Positions 38,150 to 49,959 of a DNA stretch of 64,000 nt are shown here, in pieces. Location: contig OX291542.1 of assembly GCA_946406115.1 (NCBI GenBank), positions 22,951,321 through 23,015,320 on the forward strand. The letters run 5' to 3'. A program made the position numbers and the translations under genes. This stretch comes from Apoda limacodes (Eukaryota; Arthropoda; Insecta; Lepidoptera; Limacodidae). Every line of letters starts with the position of its first letter. Positions within the stretch are counted from its first letter, which is position 1. A model generated the notes under the pieces. That model was given only the letters and a program-made list of their open reading frames with translations, made no database searches and had not been told where the DNA came from.

Positions 38150-38450
38150 CTAGCTGACCCGGCGAACGTTGTTCCTTTTTTTAAAACAACTGCCGCACCA
38201 ACCTATTGTGAAAGGGTTGTACTAATTCAGAAACCTTCCCCGGCGTGTGCATAACAACTTGCCAAAATTTCATTAAAATCGGCTTACCCTTATTGCGCAA
38301 GTCCGACTCGCACTTGACCCTGTCTCACTCGCACTTGACCCTTGTTTTCTTTTTCAGAAGCACTCCCCGGCGTGTGTATAACAACTTACCAAAACTTCAT
38401 TAATATCGGTTTACCCTTATTGCGCGAGTCCGACTCGCACTTGACCCTTT
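38150..38450 (+). repeat. Repeat with duplicated CCCGGCGTGTG module and foldback-family tails
   Basis: It starts ACTAGCTGACCCGGCGAACG, a phrase common to an arthropod repeat. A module of about 85 bp (CCCCGGCGTGTGCATAACAA...ATTGCGCAAGTCCGACTCGC) occurs at about 38238-38322 and again at about 38364-38448. Both end in the GTCCGACTCGCACTTGACC tail, so this element had captured or joined the tail module. Confidence 0.55.
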
Positions 38451-38563
38451 CGTTAAATCCTTTTTCATCGGATGCCTACGTCATACAAAGAACACACCTT
38501 CCAACGTTGATCCGTCAGTCAGGCATTCATGACAAATAATATTTTTTATATATATATAGGTAG

Positions 38564-39712
38564 AAAAAGAAAACTGTAAGTATTATTACTTGTAGAGGTC
38601 AGTGATTATTATACAAAATAAATCAAACACCTAAAAAGTGCATAACTTCTTTAAGCGTAGAAACCTTCAAAGGAGGTAGTAATATAGTAGGTACGGTGAC
38701 TTTCGAGACATTCCAATTTTAAAGTGTATTTTAAAACGTAGCGATTATATTCTCTTTGGTGTATTTGCTCTTGTTTTTAAGTGAGTTCAACCTGTTTCGA
38801 ATAAAATCGGATTGAGCACTCTCCTTAGTGATCCTTCTATCAACTTCTCTCCTCTCCTCTCCTTGATATCAACTTCGAACCAAATCACCGCCAAAATAAC
38901 TTCCTACCCCTTTTTAACCCCGTTAGGGGATGAATTCCAATAACATCGAAAAACGTCTTCCATCAATTTTGTTAAAAAAGGTTTATGCAAAAACAATATA
39001 ATTTTAAGTTCATTTTATTAATTTCGTAAACTAGTAACTACAACATAGTTTTATTACTTTCCCAAAATAATGATTTGTACTTCGAATTACAGAATATTAC
39101 AAATCCTATAAAAATTTTCTCGAATTTATGAGTGAGGTAATTAATATCAACATATAAAGCTTACTAAAGATTACAAAAAGTTTTATTCAAGTGGGAAGAT
39201 AAAACACTACTTTTCATTACAATGAAGGCTAATTAACGTTTACAAACATCTTTCTAAGAATTAGAGAAGTTTATTAATAACAAACATCATATCGTACTGC
39301 TACGAATTATGGTTACGCGTCTTACATCGCGCTATCGAAGTTTTTTCGACAGTTTGCATATATACCGACATACCGAAATGTAAGTCTAGGTGTTCTCCAG
39401 GTATAGCTCCTTACCTGGCTGAGGATTACCTCAGTATAGTAAGCCTGAGCTGAACAGAATTGACGCACTATTCGCGAAACCATTCTTTCATCTACCGAGT
39501 ACACTGACCAGTTGTTCGCATCACAGAGCTTCATCAGGACCACCAACTCGTATCGGTGTAATTAAACGCTGATTGTTATCGTGTTTTTTACTTTATTTGC
39601 ATTCCATTAAACTTTACTTGTTTTTAGTAAACAACACTGTTATTCCAACAAGACTAGTTTTATTCCTGTTAGTAAATACACTAAGTAAAACTCATTGGTA
39701 ACCGTCAGTGTA
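38564..39712 (+). repeat. Inverted duplication, left arm (segments A and B)
   Basis: Segment A (38564-38990) and segment B (38991-39712) both recur near-identically in inverse orientation at 41625-42044 and 42228-42950. Only a few differences were seen by eye (for example a 3-bp difference near 38692). B carries a 74-codon open frame (39322-39546, minus) starting MVVLMKLCDANNWSV, kept open in both copies. Within B, GCGCTATCGAAGTTTTTTCG followed by a TATATA box resembles the gypsy-like LTR at 54677, so B may hold a solo LTR. Confidence 0.75.
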
Positions 39713-39794
39713 TTTTACTTATCCTCGGAATTACTAATATTATAGTGGTTATTAGTATTATTTACTTGTAGCTACTAAAGTTTTTTCTCCGTGT

Positions 39795-39890
39795 GACTTT
39801 TATAGACAGACAGACAGATGAACAACAAAGTGATCGTATAAGAGTTCCTTTTTTTCCTTTGCGGTACGGAACCCCTTAAAATCACTCATA
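39795..39890 (-). repeat. Foldback-family 5' end fragment
   Basis: The complement reads GGGGTTCCGTACCGCAAAGG, AAAAAAAGGAACTCTTATACG and CACTTTGTTG, then CTGTCTGTCTGTC, the 5' start of the family seen complete at 43055. Confidence 0.5.
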
Positions 39891-39939
39891 AAGGTAATGC
39901 ACTAGACAAACGAAAGTTATATATAGCCATCACCATTTT

Positions 39940-40945
39940 TGCATATGTCTCTCGCTTGGAGGCCTCAGCTAATTTTGATGAACACGCGGCCCTGGAACAC
40001 ATGTTTTTTTTCTTCTCAACTCCCGTCTATTATTTCCTCATGTAATCTCTTTCAAAGAACCACCACTCACCTAAATGTACACCATCGCTACTTAATGATA
40101 TGAATTTTTCCAATCCGAATAAGGAGGTAACACATAGACAACTTGATGCACCTTTCTCATACCAAGATTTAATTTTTCTTGTCTACAAATTTCGAAAGCT
40201 CTGCCAAAATATATCAATATCCGCAATTCCAATAACATAGATCTAAAATACTTAAAAGTGAGATTAATACGATTGATTGGAGATCCATTAACAGACAACA
40301 ATAATAGATGTTATGGTTGATTAATTTAATAAAATTATCATAGAGTTTCTTGACAAATATGCACCAGGAAAGCGGTTCAAAGTCAAATATTTACCTGCAC
40401 CTCACAATTTGATACCTAAAAATAAAGCTAAGAATAAATATAAGCTAGCTATAATACATTTGTAATATTAAACTAATTAAAATAAAATATATAAACTAAT
40501 TAAAAGGAAATTTAAACTAATAAAAATTATTATAAATAAATAACTGTATTTAGATCGCCATCTGCGGGCAATGTACCTAAAAACTGGCGACACGTTACCT
40601 CGTTGAATGGCCAAACTTATTCGCTGGTAAAGGTCAGCGCTGGCTCTCGGGTCTCCTGTAACCTCAAGTAAACGTTTACAGATCTCTTTTACAAGCTTCC
40701 TTGCTTCAGGACCCCAGGGACCCATTGTTTCAAACTCAAACGGAAGGAACAATTATTGCATATTTCCTTGGAGGCCTCGGCTAATTTTGCTAAAGCACCC
40801 GCGGCCCAGGATCTATTTTGAATATGGGAAGGAGCTATGGAGTCAACTCAGGCAGCATCCCATACCAGCGGCCTCCCACGACTCCATGGAATGAAAGTCA
40901 TCCCATCAGGTCTCTTGCCATCGTCACGTGATAAACCGTTCGGTT
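39940..40945 (-). mobile_element. LINE C-terminal coding remnants, two partial copies
   Basis: From 40945 down to about 40540 the minus strand reads [46 protein letters not shown] and, after a frame change, FEFETMGPWGPEARKLVKEI, then VTGDPRASADLYQRISLAIQ. This is a conserved C-terminal region of a non-LTR ORF. A second short copy of the AKLAEASK part lies at about 39946-40000. The part between is non-coding. Clade not assigned. Confidence 0.6.
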
Positions 40946-41383
40946 CATTTTGATTTTTTTTATTTAATTTTCCATTAAATTTTTTTCGAATTTTAAGCAC
41001 AAATTCAAAAAAAAAACTAACACATAAGAACTATATTGTTAACAACAGTACAGTAATAGTGGAAGACGATATGGAATCGCTGCAAAAGAGACGTCACATT
41101 AATGCTTCTCTTGAAAATTCCAACCCTTCACAGGTTTAGAAGTTTTTGAAAAATTTTGGAATTGGTTATTCTGCAGTTACTTCTTGGTATGATGCGGATT
41201 TGAATGATCTTAATCACCATTTTTCAACGTCTAAGTTACTGTTGTACTGGAGGATCAAATTAAATTTAAAACTTTATCTCATTTTCAAAAGCAAGTTTGT
41301 GTCTATTTCCTGTATTACGATTATGAATATCGATATTCTTTTTAAAAAATCAATATTTTATGAACATAAATCAAATACTTAAT

Positions 41384-41624
41384 CTATACATATAAAATGC
41401 TTTGTCTTGAATGTCTGATGGATCAACGCACAGCCTAAACCGCTGATCATAGAGACCTGAAATTTGGAGGGTGTGTTCACTGTATGACGTAGGCATCCGA
41501 TAAGAAAGGATTTTTCGAAATTCTACCCCTAAGGGGCTGAGAAAGGGGGGCAAAGTTTATATGGAATGGGATGTATGGGACAACATGATTCCTTGGTCCA
41601 ATTTACTTAAAATTTTGCATAAAC
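41384..41624 (+). repeat. 5' part of the repeat that continues into segment A
   Basis: It begins TCTATACATATAAAATGCTT and carries GTCTGATGGATCAACGCAC, GTAGGCATCCGATAAGAAAG and CTACCCCTAAGGGGCTGAG. A deleted, inverted copy of its first 130 bp is at about 38455-38545, next to left segment A. Confidence 0.5.
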
Positions 41625-42950
41625 CTTTTTTAACAAAATTGATGGAAGACGTTTTTCGATGTTATTGGAATTCATCCCCTAACGGGGTTAAAAAGGGGTA
41701 GGAAGTTATTTTGGCGGTGATTTGGTTCGAAGTTGATATCAAGGAGAGGAGAGGAGAGAAGTTGATAGAAGGATCACTAAGGAGAGTGCTCAATCCGATT
41801 TTATTCGAAACAGGTTGAACTCACTTAAAAACAAGAGCAAATACACCAAAGAGAATATAATCGCTACGTTTTAAAATACACTTTAAAATTGGAATGTCTC
41901 GAAAGTCACCGTACCTACTAGGTATATTACTACCTCCTTTGAAGGTTTCTACGCTTAAAGAAGTTATGCACTTTTTAGGTGTTTGATTTATTTTGTATAA
42001 TAATCACTGACCTCTACAAGTAATAATACTTACAGTTTTCTTTTATATATTATATATAGGTAGAAAAAGAAAACTGTAAGTATATTATATATAGGTAGAA
42101 AAAGAAAACTGTAAGTATATTATATATAGGTAGAAAAAGAAAACTGTAAGTATTATTACTTGTAGAGGTCAGTGATTATTATACAAAATAAATCAAACAC
42201 CTAAAAAGTGCATAACAATACACAATTACACTGACGGTTACCAATGAGTTTTACTTAGTGTATTTACTAACAGGAATAAAACTAGTCTTGTTGGAATAAC
42301 AGTGTTGTTTACTAAAAACAAGTAAAGTTTAATGGAATGCAAATAAAGTAAAAAACACGATAACAATCAGCGTTTAATTACACCGATACGAGTTGGTGGT
42401 CCTGATGAAGCTCTGTGATGCGAACAACTGGTCAGTGTACTCGGTAGATGAAAGAATGGTTTCGCGAATAGTGCGTCAATTCTGTTCAGCTCAGGCTTAC
42501 TATACTGAGGTAATCCTCAGCCAGGTAAGGAGCTATACCTGGAGAACACCTATACTTACATTTCGGTATGTCGGTATATATGGAAACTGTCGAAAAAACT
42601 TCGATAGCGCGATGTAAGATGCGTAACCATAATTCGTAGCAGTACGATATGATGTTTGTTATTAATAAACTTCTCTAATTCTTAGAAAGATGTTTGTAAA
42701 CGTTAATTAGCCTTCATTGTAATGAAAAGTAGTGTTTTATCTTCCCACTTGAATAAAACTTTTTGTAATCTTTAGTAAGCTTTATATGTTGATATTAATT
42801 ACCTCACTCATAAATTCGAGAAATTTTTTATAGGATTTGTAATATTCTGTAATTCGAAGTACAAATCATTATTTTGGGAAAGTAATAAAACTATGTTGTA
42901 GTTATTAGTTTACGAAATTAATAAAATGAACTTAAAATTATATTGTTTTG
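41625..42950 (-). repeat. Inverted duplication, right arm (segments A and B, with inserted palindrome)
   Basis: 41625-42044 is the inverse of left segment A and 42228-42950 the inverse of left segment B. Between them lie the three 35-bp units and the right palindrome arm. The ORF copy here is 42393-42617 (+), 74 codons, differing from the left copy at two residues. A simple inverted duplication would reverse the order of A and B; here each segment is inverted but the order A then B is kept, so at least two events are needed. Confidence 0.75.
41963..42216. repeat. Perfect 82-bp palindrome around three 35-bp tandem units
   Basis: 41963-42044 and 42135-42216 are exact reverse complements over 82 bp. 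The loop holds three identical 35-bp units (42046-42080, 42081-42115, 42116-42150) beginning TATATTATATATAGG; the third overlaps the right arm. The same 82 bp occur a third time at about 38564-38645. Confidence 0.9.
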
Positions 42951-43054
42951 TAATTACCAGATTTTTTTTTTTAAAATTAATAAAATTTAGAATTAACTCA
43001 TTTTAATAAGCAGTTTTTTAATTCAAACAATTTTTTTTCTCTGTTTACCTTTAC

Positions 43055-43592
43055 GTACCTCAAAAGGAAAAAAAGGAACCCTTATACGAACACTTTTTTT
43101 TTTAGGAAGTTAACTCAGTAAAAATAACGGCGGAAAAACGGCGTTGGTCGCATATTTTGGCATTCACAAATAAATTAAAACCTATAGGGTACTTCCCGTT
43201 GTCCTAGAATCATAAAATATGACATGGAGCAAGGTCTTACATCACAGATATAGGGAAAAATAAAAAATTTGTTGATTTGTATGTATAACACATTTTAAAA
43301 ATATGTTTGTCCGTCTATCTGTCAATACCCTTTTACTTAAGAACGCGTGGAGGTATCAAATTGAAATAAATATCAAATAGTAAAGTCTTTGGACACTTAA
43401 TGTAAAAAAATATGCCTTTGGGTATACGGTCATTTTTATAGTATATTGTGACACAAATAAATTCTAAACCTATGGGGTACTTCCCGTTGACCTAGGAGAC
43501 ATGATCCCATGATGGATGAGCTATCTACTTATAATAAGTTTGTACGGAACCCTTGGTGTGCAAGTTAGACTCGCACTTGGCCGGTTTTATTC
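43055..43592 (+). repeat. Foldback-plus-tail repeat, nearly full-length copy
   Basis: It starts GTACCTCAAAAGGAAAAAA and GGAACCCTTATACGAACAC and ends GTACGGAACCCTTGGTGTGC, then TTAGACTCGCACTTGGCCGG. Two TAGGGTACTTCCCGTTG-type blocks lie inside (about 43186 and 43470). A further tail fragment is at 43905-43970 (GCGCGCGAGTCCAACTCTCA). Confidence 0.65.
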
Positions 43593-44159
43593 ATTGTATT
43601 TAAAGTTAAAAAATATCTAGAAGTGACTATTGTATCAACACTTGTACAAATTCTTAAAGCGTTTACTGCATTTGCTTATAGTGCAAATCGGGTAAATGAT
43701 TAGAATTAATTGTTCAAAAAATGTGACTACGAAACGATAAAAACGTTGAATTCCATACAAAAATAAATGTTTCAAGGCGTCATTACGGTAACAATTATTT
43801 AAGAAGTACCTCTATATAATAAATACATCCCACATTGTGTAATTATTTTCAATACATTTACATGCACATTGTTAGTATTACAGAAATTACCTTTTAGCCT
43901 TTATCGCCCTCTTAAGTGCATAACTCTTCGCGCGCGAGTCCAACTCTCACTGATCCGTTTTTTTTTTGATAATACAATATTTTTAAATGCTTCTAGAGAT
44001 ATAGGAAAATTAAGGCTTTTTTACAAAGCAAGTGGTTGGGGGAACCCTGAACAGATGGATTTATGACGTATGTATGTGTATAGCTTATGCCCGCGGTTTC
44101 ACCCGCGCTAAATTCAATTATCGGTGTAGGATTTAAACGGCAACTCCTCAATTATAGAA

Positions 44160-44343
44160 AAAAACAAACAAACAAACAAACAAACAAACAAACAAACAAA
44201 CAAACAAACAAACAAACAAACAAACAAACGAACAAACAAACAAACGAACAAACAAACAAACAAACAAACAAACAAACAAACAAACAAACAAACAAACAAA
44301 CAAACAAACAAACAAACAAACAAACAAACAAACAAACAAACAA
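44160..44343. repeat. (AAAC)n microsatellite
   Basis: About 45 tandem tetranucleotides with two AACG interruptions. The frames across it give KQTN or CLFV repeats and are not genes. It abuts the end of a CCGATAACC-family repeat (minus strand, 44090-44160), so it probably grew from that retroposon's tail. Confidence 0.95.
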
Positions 44344-44519
44344 CCTGTACTACTCCTACTCATAATCGCGAATACTAAAAATAAAAATTATAATAGGCGT
44401 GGCATTACGGTTTCCGTCTTACGCAATCCACGATTAGGACACGTGACCTGACGCGAGTTTACCATTTTTTACCCATACCAAAAAAAGTGCACAGCGCCGC
44501 TAAAGAAGTTTTCATTTCA

Positions 44520-44765
44520 AAAAAATTTAAATTTTGTAGTTTTTGCTTCTCCTTTGCCTTGAAGGCCAGCTTTGTAAAATAAACCCCTATTGAGGTGTAT
44601 TTTTTTTTTAATGACTTTTGTTGCTGAATGTTCATATCAGTTTTAGGAAATACTTAGAAGACACTGGAACCGTCTGTTATTTTTATTTATTCAGATGAAC
44701 TTTTGTGACTATGTTCCAGATGACCTAAGTAAATCATTATTTTTGAGGTGAAATCACACAATATT
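44520..44765 (+). repeat. Interspersed repeat, inverse copy at 58755-59000
   Basis: Shared ordered phrases include AATTTAAATTTTGTAGTTTT, CTATTGAGGTGTA, AAGACACTGG, ACCGTCTGTTATTTT and GATGAACTTTTGTGACTATG followed by TTCCAGATGAC. The second copy is on the minus strand 14 kb away. Non-coding; class unknown. Confidence 0.65.
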
Positions 44766-45970
44766 TTTGTGTTTGATTCGTATCTGCATAAAATTAAAGC
44801 CCGTATTGATATGTTTTTATAACTTAGGTAAACAAAAACTAATTTACAGATTTCTACTGAAGCCTTTAAAAATAATACTCTGATAGTAAAGTCCAAAATA
44901 TGAATTCATTTTGTTAGCTTTCTATGCTTAAAGTATAAGACAAAATTGGTTTATAAAAATCTAAAATGAAAATCTATGTATTATTTTGATTCGTATCAGG
45001 TAAATCACCAACACTGTTACTGCGTGGAAACTGTTTATAATTAAAAAAATTTCAATGTTGCAGAAATCGAATGCAATGAATTTTGAAATTCTTTATACTT
45101 TTTCGTTGATTTGAAACTAATTTCAAATGCCTCAAGGCCGTATGAACGCTGGTTCTTCTAAACTTTCAGCGCCTTTTCTTCTATTTTTAAGTAATGAGAT
45201 TTTATGAAAGTTTTCATCTTCAATCTTCAAAGTCTTATATTTCAGCCTCATTTAGACATAGATCTGTCTAAAATTTTATAATTTAGTGTCCATAATTTGC
45301 GAAAATAAAAGCTTTGACCATTTGCCAGGAGAGGTGTCGGTAGACAATAGTCATAAGTCCACAGTTAAGTAGAAATAAGTGACTTTGTTACTCTCGTCAT
45401 TACGTATCTGTTGAGAGGTAAACAATGATATCGTACCATGTTATGTTTTATTCCAAAGTGATCATGTGACTTATTACTAATTCAAACTGGGTATTTCCTA
45501 AACGAGTTACAGAAGATCTTATTATTATGTAACATTAGATTGAGGATTAATTAATTACGAATCTGGAAAAATCCGAATTTGAATAAAAAAATAACCTCTT
45601 AGGTACAAATATATACAGATATATATATTTTTTAACGAATCCTTAATTTTAGTATACCAGTGACAGATCCGTTCTAGTAATGTGTATGTTGAGGGGCATC
45701 TCTATTCGCGCAATTTATCGCGACGCTCCGTATTAGGTCCTGACTCGCGCACAAATTTGATATATAGCCATCTGGAAAATCTCTCTTCTAGTTCTTTTAA
45801 TTTCTTCTTCGTGTTGGGAGTAAAAAATAATATAATAATTTAGGGTTTCAGACTCACTATCACACATCTATGAAGATTTGAAATTATACTCCAAGTAGTT
45901 TTTATTTTATCATTACTATTTTAATTTTTTCACTTAAAAAACGTGATTTTGCTGTACGACAGATTACTTA
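44766..45970. other. Intergenic, nothing recognised
   Basis: AT-rich sequence with no long frames, no repeats I recognise and no RNA genes. Confidence 0.3.
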
Positions 45971-45977
45971 ATATAAT

Positions 45978-46260
45978 TTAGAGTATTTTTTTAACATAAT
46001 CATTAAATTTATCACTTATATTAATTTTTCTTTCACTATATAACTCATACAATCGTTTTCTGCTTACATGAATGCCCACGGTAGCCCAATCACTAAAACA
46101 GGGATGTTGGTTAGCTAAGACACTCTTGGGTTTAAATACAGAGTCGTACTTATCACTAAAAACTTTAAAAAACATTATATTGTTATTTGGATCATTATGT
46201 TCGACAAGAGACGGAATTTTTAACAATAAATTATTTAAAATATCTCCAAGTGTTGTTTAG
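45978..46260 (-). mobile_element. Probable LINE ORF2 linker fragment
   Basis: The open frame reads LLKIPSLVEHNDPNNNIMFF, then HPCFSDWATVGIHVSRKRLY and SDKFNDYVKKIL. The pattern (PxF/W..., RxRLY, F..Y...) resembles the spacer between endonuclease and RT in CR1/Jockey-type elements. It could belong with the endonuclease fragment at 49440-49740 on the same strand. Weak evidence. Confidence 0.35.
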
Positions 46261-46383
46261 TTTTTGGTCTTATAACAATTTTTTCCTTACATTTATTCTC
46301 CGTTAACAATTCAATTTGCACTAACTGCCCACAATGGTCAAAAGTAAGGTTATTTATGGGTAATTCTCATCGCCACGATTCTC

Positions 46384-48734
46384 ATCGTCACCTTTGTGGC
46401 AGATTTAAGTTTAATACTTATTTGAACAATTTCTGTAAATAGCTTATAGCGCTTGATAAGACGAGTAAATTAATCAGATCGTGAGTCTCGTTTGGCTAAT
46501 ATAATATTTTGAAGTTTTTGATCCCACGAAAGTGACGCAATAAGCCACGAAAGTGACGCAATAAGCCACGAAAGTGACAAATAAACTTTACAGCCATTAT
46601 TTTTTCATAATTTAAGTATTGTTTATGAGACTAAATGCTAATTAATTAATTAAACTGACAAATAGATGATAGCAATAAACAAAACTGGCAATTACCAGTT
46701 TGGTCCGAGGTTCTTAATATACCTGATGTATTATTGTCAATTCAAACAACATATCTTTAGTAATAATTTTTTATCATAACTTTTGCACTGCACTGCAAGT
46801 ACTCGCTCGAATAAGCCACCCGAAAAAATGAAGCGGGGCATAGTGAGTACTTGCTCGAATGAGCGGCCCGAATTGGGGAAGTACCTCCACCTAACAGAAA
46901 ACCGCGGCCACAATAACACTAACATTTAGTTGAGTTGTGTTCCTGGGGGTGAGAAAGGTTGCCAGAGCTCTTTGAGGATTCGCTGCGCGGACAGCGGAGA
47001 ACCGGCGGTGCTTGTTGCTTGCGTTGCTTGGCGAAGACGCGGCGTGCTGGTACGGCGGTCAGGGAGACCTGATGAAACGGCTGACCGCTGGCCGCCCGCA
47101 GGTTGAACGGGTTCCCGAACCCAGGGATCACTTAATCTCCGCCCTGGGAGGCTGATCCGCCAGCCTGTGTAAATTCTCTGAAGTGGTAGTCGTGCCGGAA
47201 AAGGAGACCGGAGTGGACCCAGCTACTACAACAGAGGGGGATCAGGGGCCCTTCCGCCCGCCGTGCCAGCAACCGTATCATCTGTGCCATGCTTTGGCAG
47301 TTCTAGTACCGCACCTTTTTTCCTTTAATTTGTCTGTGCAGTAAATCCTCATCTCAATATGGCAAGAAATAAATGAAAAAGAGTTTTTTCAGCGGCCACT
47401 CCATCCACATTTAATGTGGTTTTTGCAACATTAGGGGTATTCACGCCAATCTTAACGCCGTTCACCACCATCTAAAAATTGCACAGCCGACCATTCTTTT
47501 TCTAACGGAGACGCAGATATCCTGCCCGGCCGACACATCAAACATTCACTATCCCGGTTACAAACTCGAGCACAATTTTGTGAGTCGTGCCGGTGTATGT
47601 ATATTCGTCCGGGAGGATATCTGCTGTCGTCGCCTTTATAGCCTTGAAGACAGGGACCTGTCGATATTGTGGGTACGCGTAGATCACGGCGGCCATACTC
47701 GTATCTATGCGTTTCTAACTGCCTATACAGGTCTCATAGCGGTGACACGGACGTAACTCGACTCTTCACGCACCTTAGTTTGACGACTGACAAAGTTATA
47801 GAGCAGAACTAGTTATTTTGGGACACTTTAACGCCCACCATCGTGAGGGGCTCTGTTCTCGAACCAATAACTATGCAGGTATATCTTGCTCTGACCTATG
47901 GATTCTCTAAGCTGGTATTTTCTCCAACGAGAATACCAGATATAGAGGACCATACAAGCTCCTTACTGGACCTTCTGTTGACTACACGTCCGGACGGATA
48001 TGCCGTCTCAGTGGATGCGCCTCTTGGCTCCTCGGACCACTGTCTCGTTCGGACTCAAGTGTCATGCACACAACCTAAACCATCTGGGCCAACTAATTGG
48101 GGTCGTGTGTGGCATTATAAGTTGGCAGACTGGGATGGATTGCGAGAATTTTATGCATCGTACCCGTGGAGGCAGCTCTGCTTTAGCTCAGAAGATCCTG
48201 ACGTCTGCGCAGCCGCAGTCACTGAGACAATCCTTGCTGGTATGGAATGTTTCATTCCTAACCTGCGAGTAGCTGCCGGCGTCAAAAAACGACCGTGGTT
48301 TAATAGGTCTTGCAAAGAAGCTAAAATTTTCAAGCAAGCAAGCAACTTGGCAAAATATTTTGCTTTTTTTGCTGTTTTTTTTTTCTTTTCTTTTGCCGTA
48401 CAGTTTGCTCTTCAGACGATCTCGTAACTGTTTTGCTCTTTTTATTTGGATATACATTTTATTGGCTTGGTACAATGACTCCTCTGGCTTTACTTCTATA
48501 ACAACGAGTTGCTTTGACACCATTGTGAAGCCCAGGGTTCGCTTTTTTTCTTTCTGTTTTCGTTTTTCTGCATTTTTTTTCTTTTTTCTTGGCGTTCTTT
48601 GACAGTTTGTGGCATTCTAAGGCACTGACAATAGTCATAAAACTTTACTGCCAACATACAAAGAATCACTTTCAGGGCATAAAATAGCTTTAGTGGACAA
48701 AACGCCACGAAGGTGATGCCACAAAGGTGACGAT
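46384..48734. mobile_element. Candidate DNA element bounded by 18-bp inverted repeats
   Basis: ATCGTCACCTTTGTGGCA (46384-46401) and its exact complement (48717-48734) face each other 2.3 kb apart. Related words recur inside each end: GCCACGAAAGTGACGCAATA in 2.5 tandem copies at 46530-46580 and GCCACGAAGGTGATGCCAC at 48703. A LINE endonuclease region lies within (46840-48330). Between 48330 and 48710 the minus strand has Lys-rich frames (for example RQEKRKKMQKNENRKKKS) that I do not recognise. The true outer ends and superfamily are not established. Confidence 0.45.
46840..48330 (+). mobile_element. CR1/Jockey-type LINE, 5' region and endonuclease domain
   Basis: A GC-rich 5' part (46920-47300) includes CTCTGAAGTGGTAGTCGTGC, shared with 19453. 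The endonuclease follows: CNIRGIHANLNAVHHHLKIA, FLTETQIS, YPGYKLEHNF and VCIFVRED. After a stop and frameshifts near 47740-47830 come SPTRIPDIEDHTSSLLDLLL and the catalytic GSSDHCLVR, ending KKRPWFNRSCKEAK. It is an APE-type endonuclease domain, disrupted. The sequence leaves the LINE at about 48330, before the RT. Confidence 0.8.
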
Positions 48735-49439
48735 AATATGCCTTTTTTTATAAATTCCTGCAAACTTTACGTGTAACATTTTAAAATAAATACTACATAA
48801 ATATTTTGCATTTTTGTTGCTTCGATTAGCTTACTTTGTTTTCTAATGCTAAAATACAATGCACAAATATGTTGTCCACGCAAGTGATTGATACATCTAT
48901 GAATAAATAGACCTCACCAGATTTTGTTGTCACTGAACGTGGATAAGCCGCTCGTCTCATTTCTTCAATACCGGAATACGCCTGACGTTCGTCCGAATCA
49001 AACTCTGTGATTGGTCGCTGCTGTTGTGTTCAACAGCAAGCCTTTATTTGGGCAAATCTAAACTACCTAAAATCGTGTGACCGACACATATTGTGTTTTC
49101 AATTTAAAATAATGATAAAAAGATTTTTTTTAGACTATTGTTTATAAAGTATATTTAATTACGACATAACATACAAATACACTGAAATTTAGCGAAGTAG
49201 TAAAAAATGATTTGCTGCAACTGGAAGTGTAACGGGATGAGAATGCGAAAAATGGCCCCGTTTTCAACCGTTTCGTGTGATATTTGGTATATATTTTTAC
49301 TTCTAATACGACAAGCTTTATTTATTTAGTAGCTAAATATCTATTTAGTAAATTAAATTTTAGTAAATTATCTAATTTACCCCCAAATCAAAATTTCTGT
49401 TTCTAACTTATACCGTTTAGAAAATATAACTGTGTGACT

Positions 49440-49740
49440 ATTAAATTTGAGATACGATGAGAACTACCCTTATAATACTTTTATTTGTAACTGTTATACA
49501 GTCTGTAAAAATATTATCTATGCATGTTGCTGTATTGGCTGTTATTCTAGTCGGTGATAGAAATATATTTTTACAGTTGAATGATTGAAATAGACTTTTT
49601 AATTTCATGCCTAAGGAGGACTTTTCTATTAACAAATCTATATTGAAATTTCAGCAAAAAAATGACATAATACGCTGAGGGCGGCCTGTACCCACTAACA
49701 ACAATGAAATGCTCTAACTCTACACAGACTATTTCAATAA
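49440..49740 (-). mobile_element. LINE endonuclease fragment, different CR1/Jockey family
   Basis: The minus strand reads VCVELEHFIVVSGYRPPSA in one frame and, after a shift, SSLGMKLKSLFQSFN and IFLSPTRITANTATCIDNIF. YRPPS and PTRI...TCIDNIFTD are conserved APE-endonuclease blocks. 5' and 3' ends are missing. Confidence 0.65.
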
Positions 49741-49959
49741 TTCGTTCAATATAATATTTAAAATAAGTATATGATAAGTATGTAATAGTTAATATGATTA
49801 TATATGTATGTTGTGTTATTTGAAAATTGTTCATCTATTATTTCTATTTTTGTTAAATTCACTTCGCTATATTTTCTATAAAATTTGTTCTCATTGGAGT
49901 ACTTATTACTTGAAATTGAATTCTTCCGATTCTATCGCGTACTCGTCTTTAACTATCAC

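Noticed and set aside
44114..44365. Several long frames (KQTN and CLFV repeats)
   Set aside because: Produced by the (AAAC)n microsatellite, which is open in many frames.
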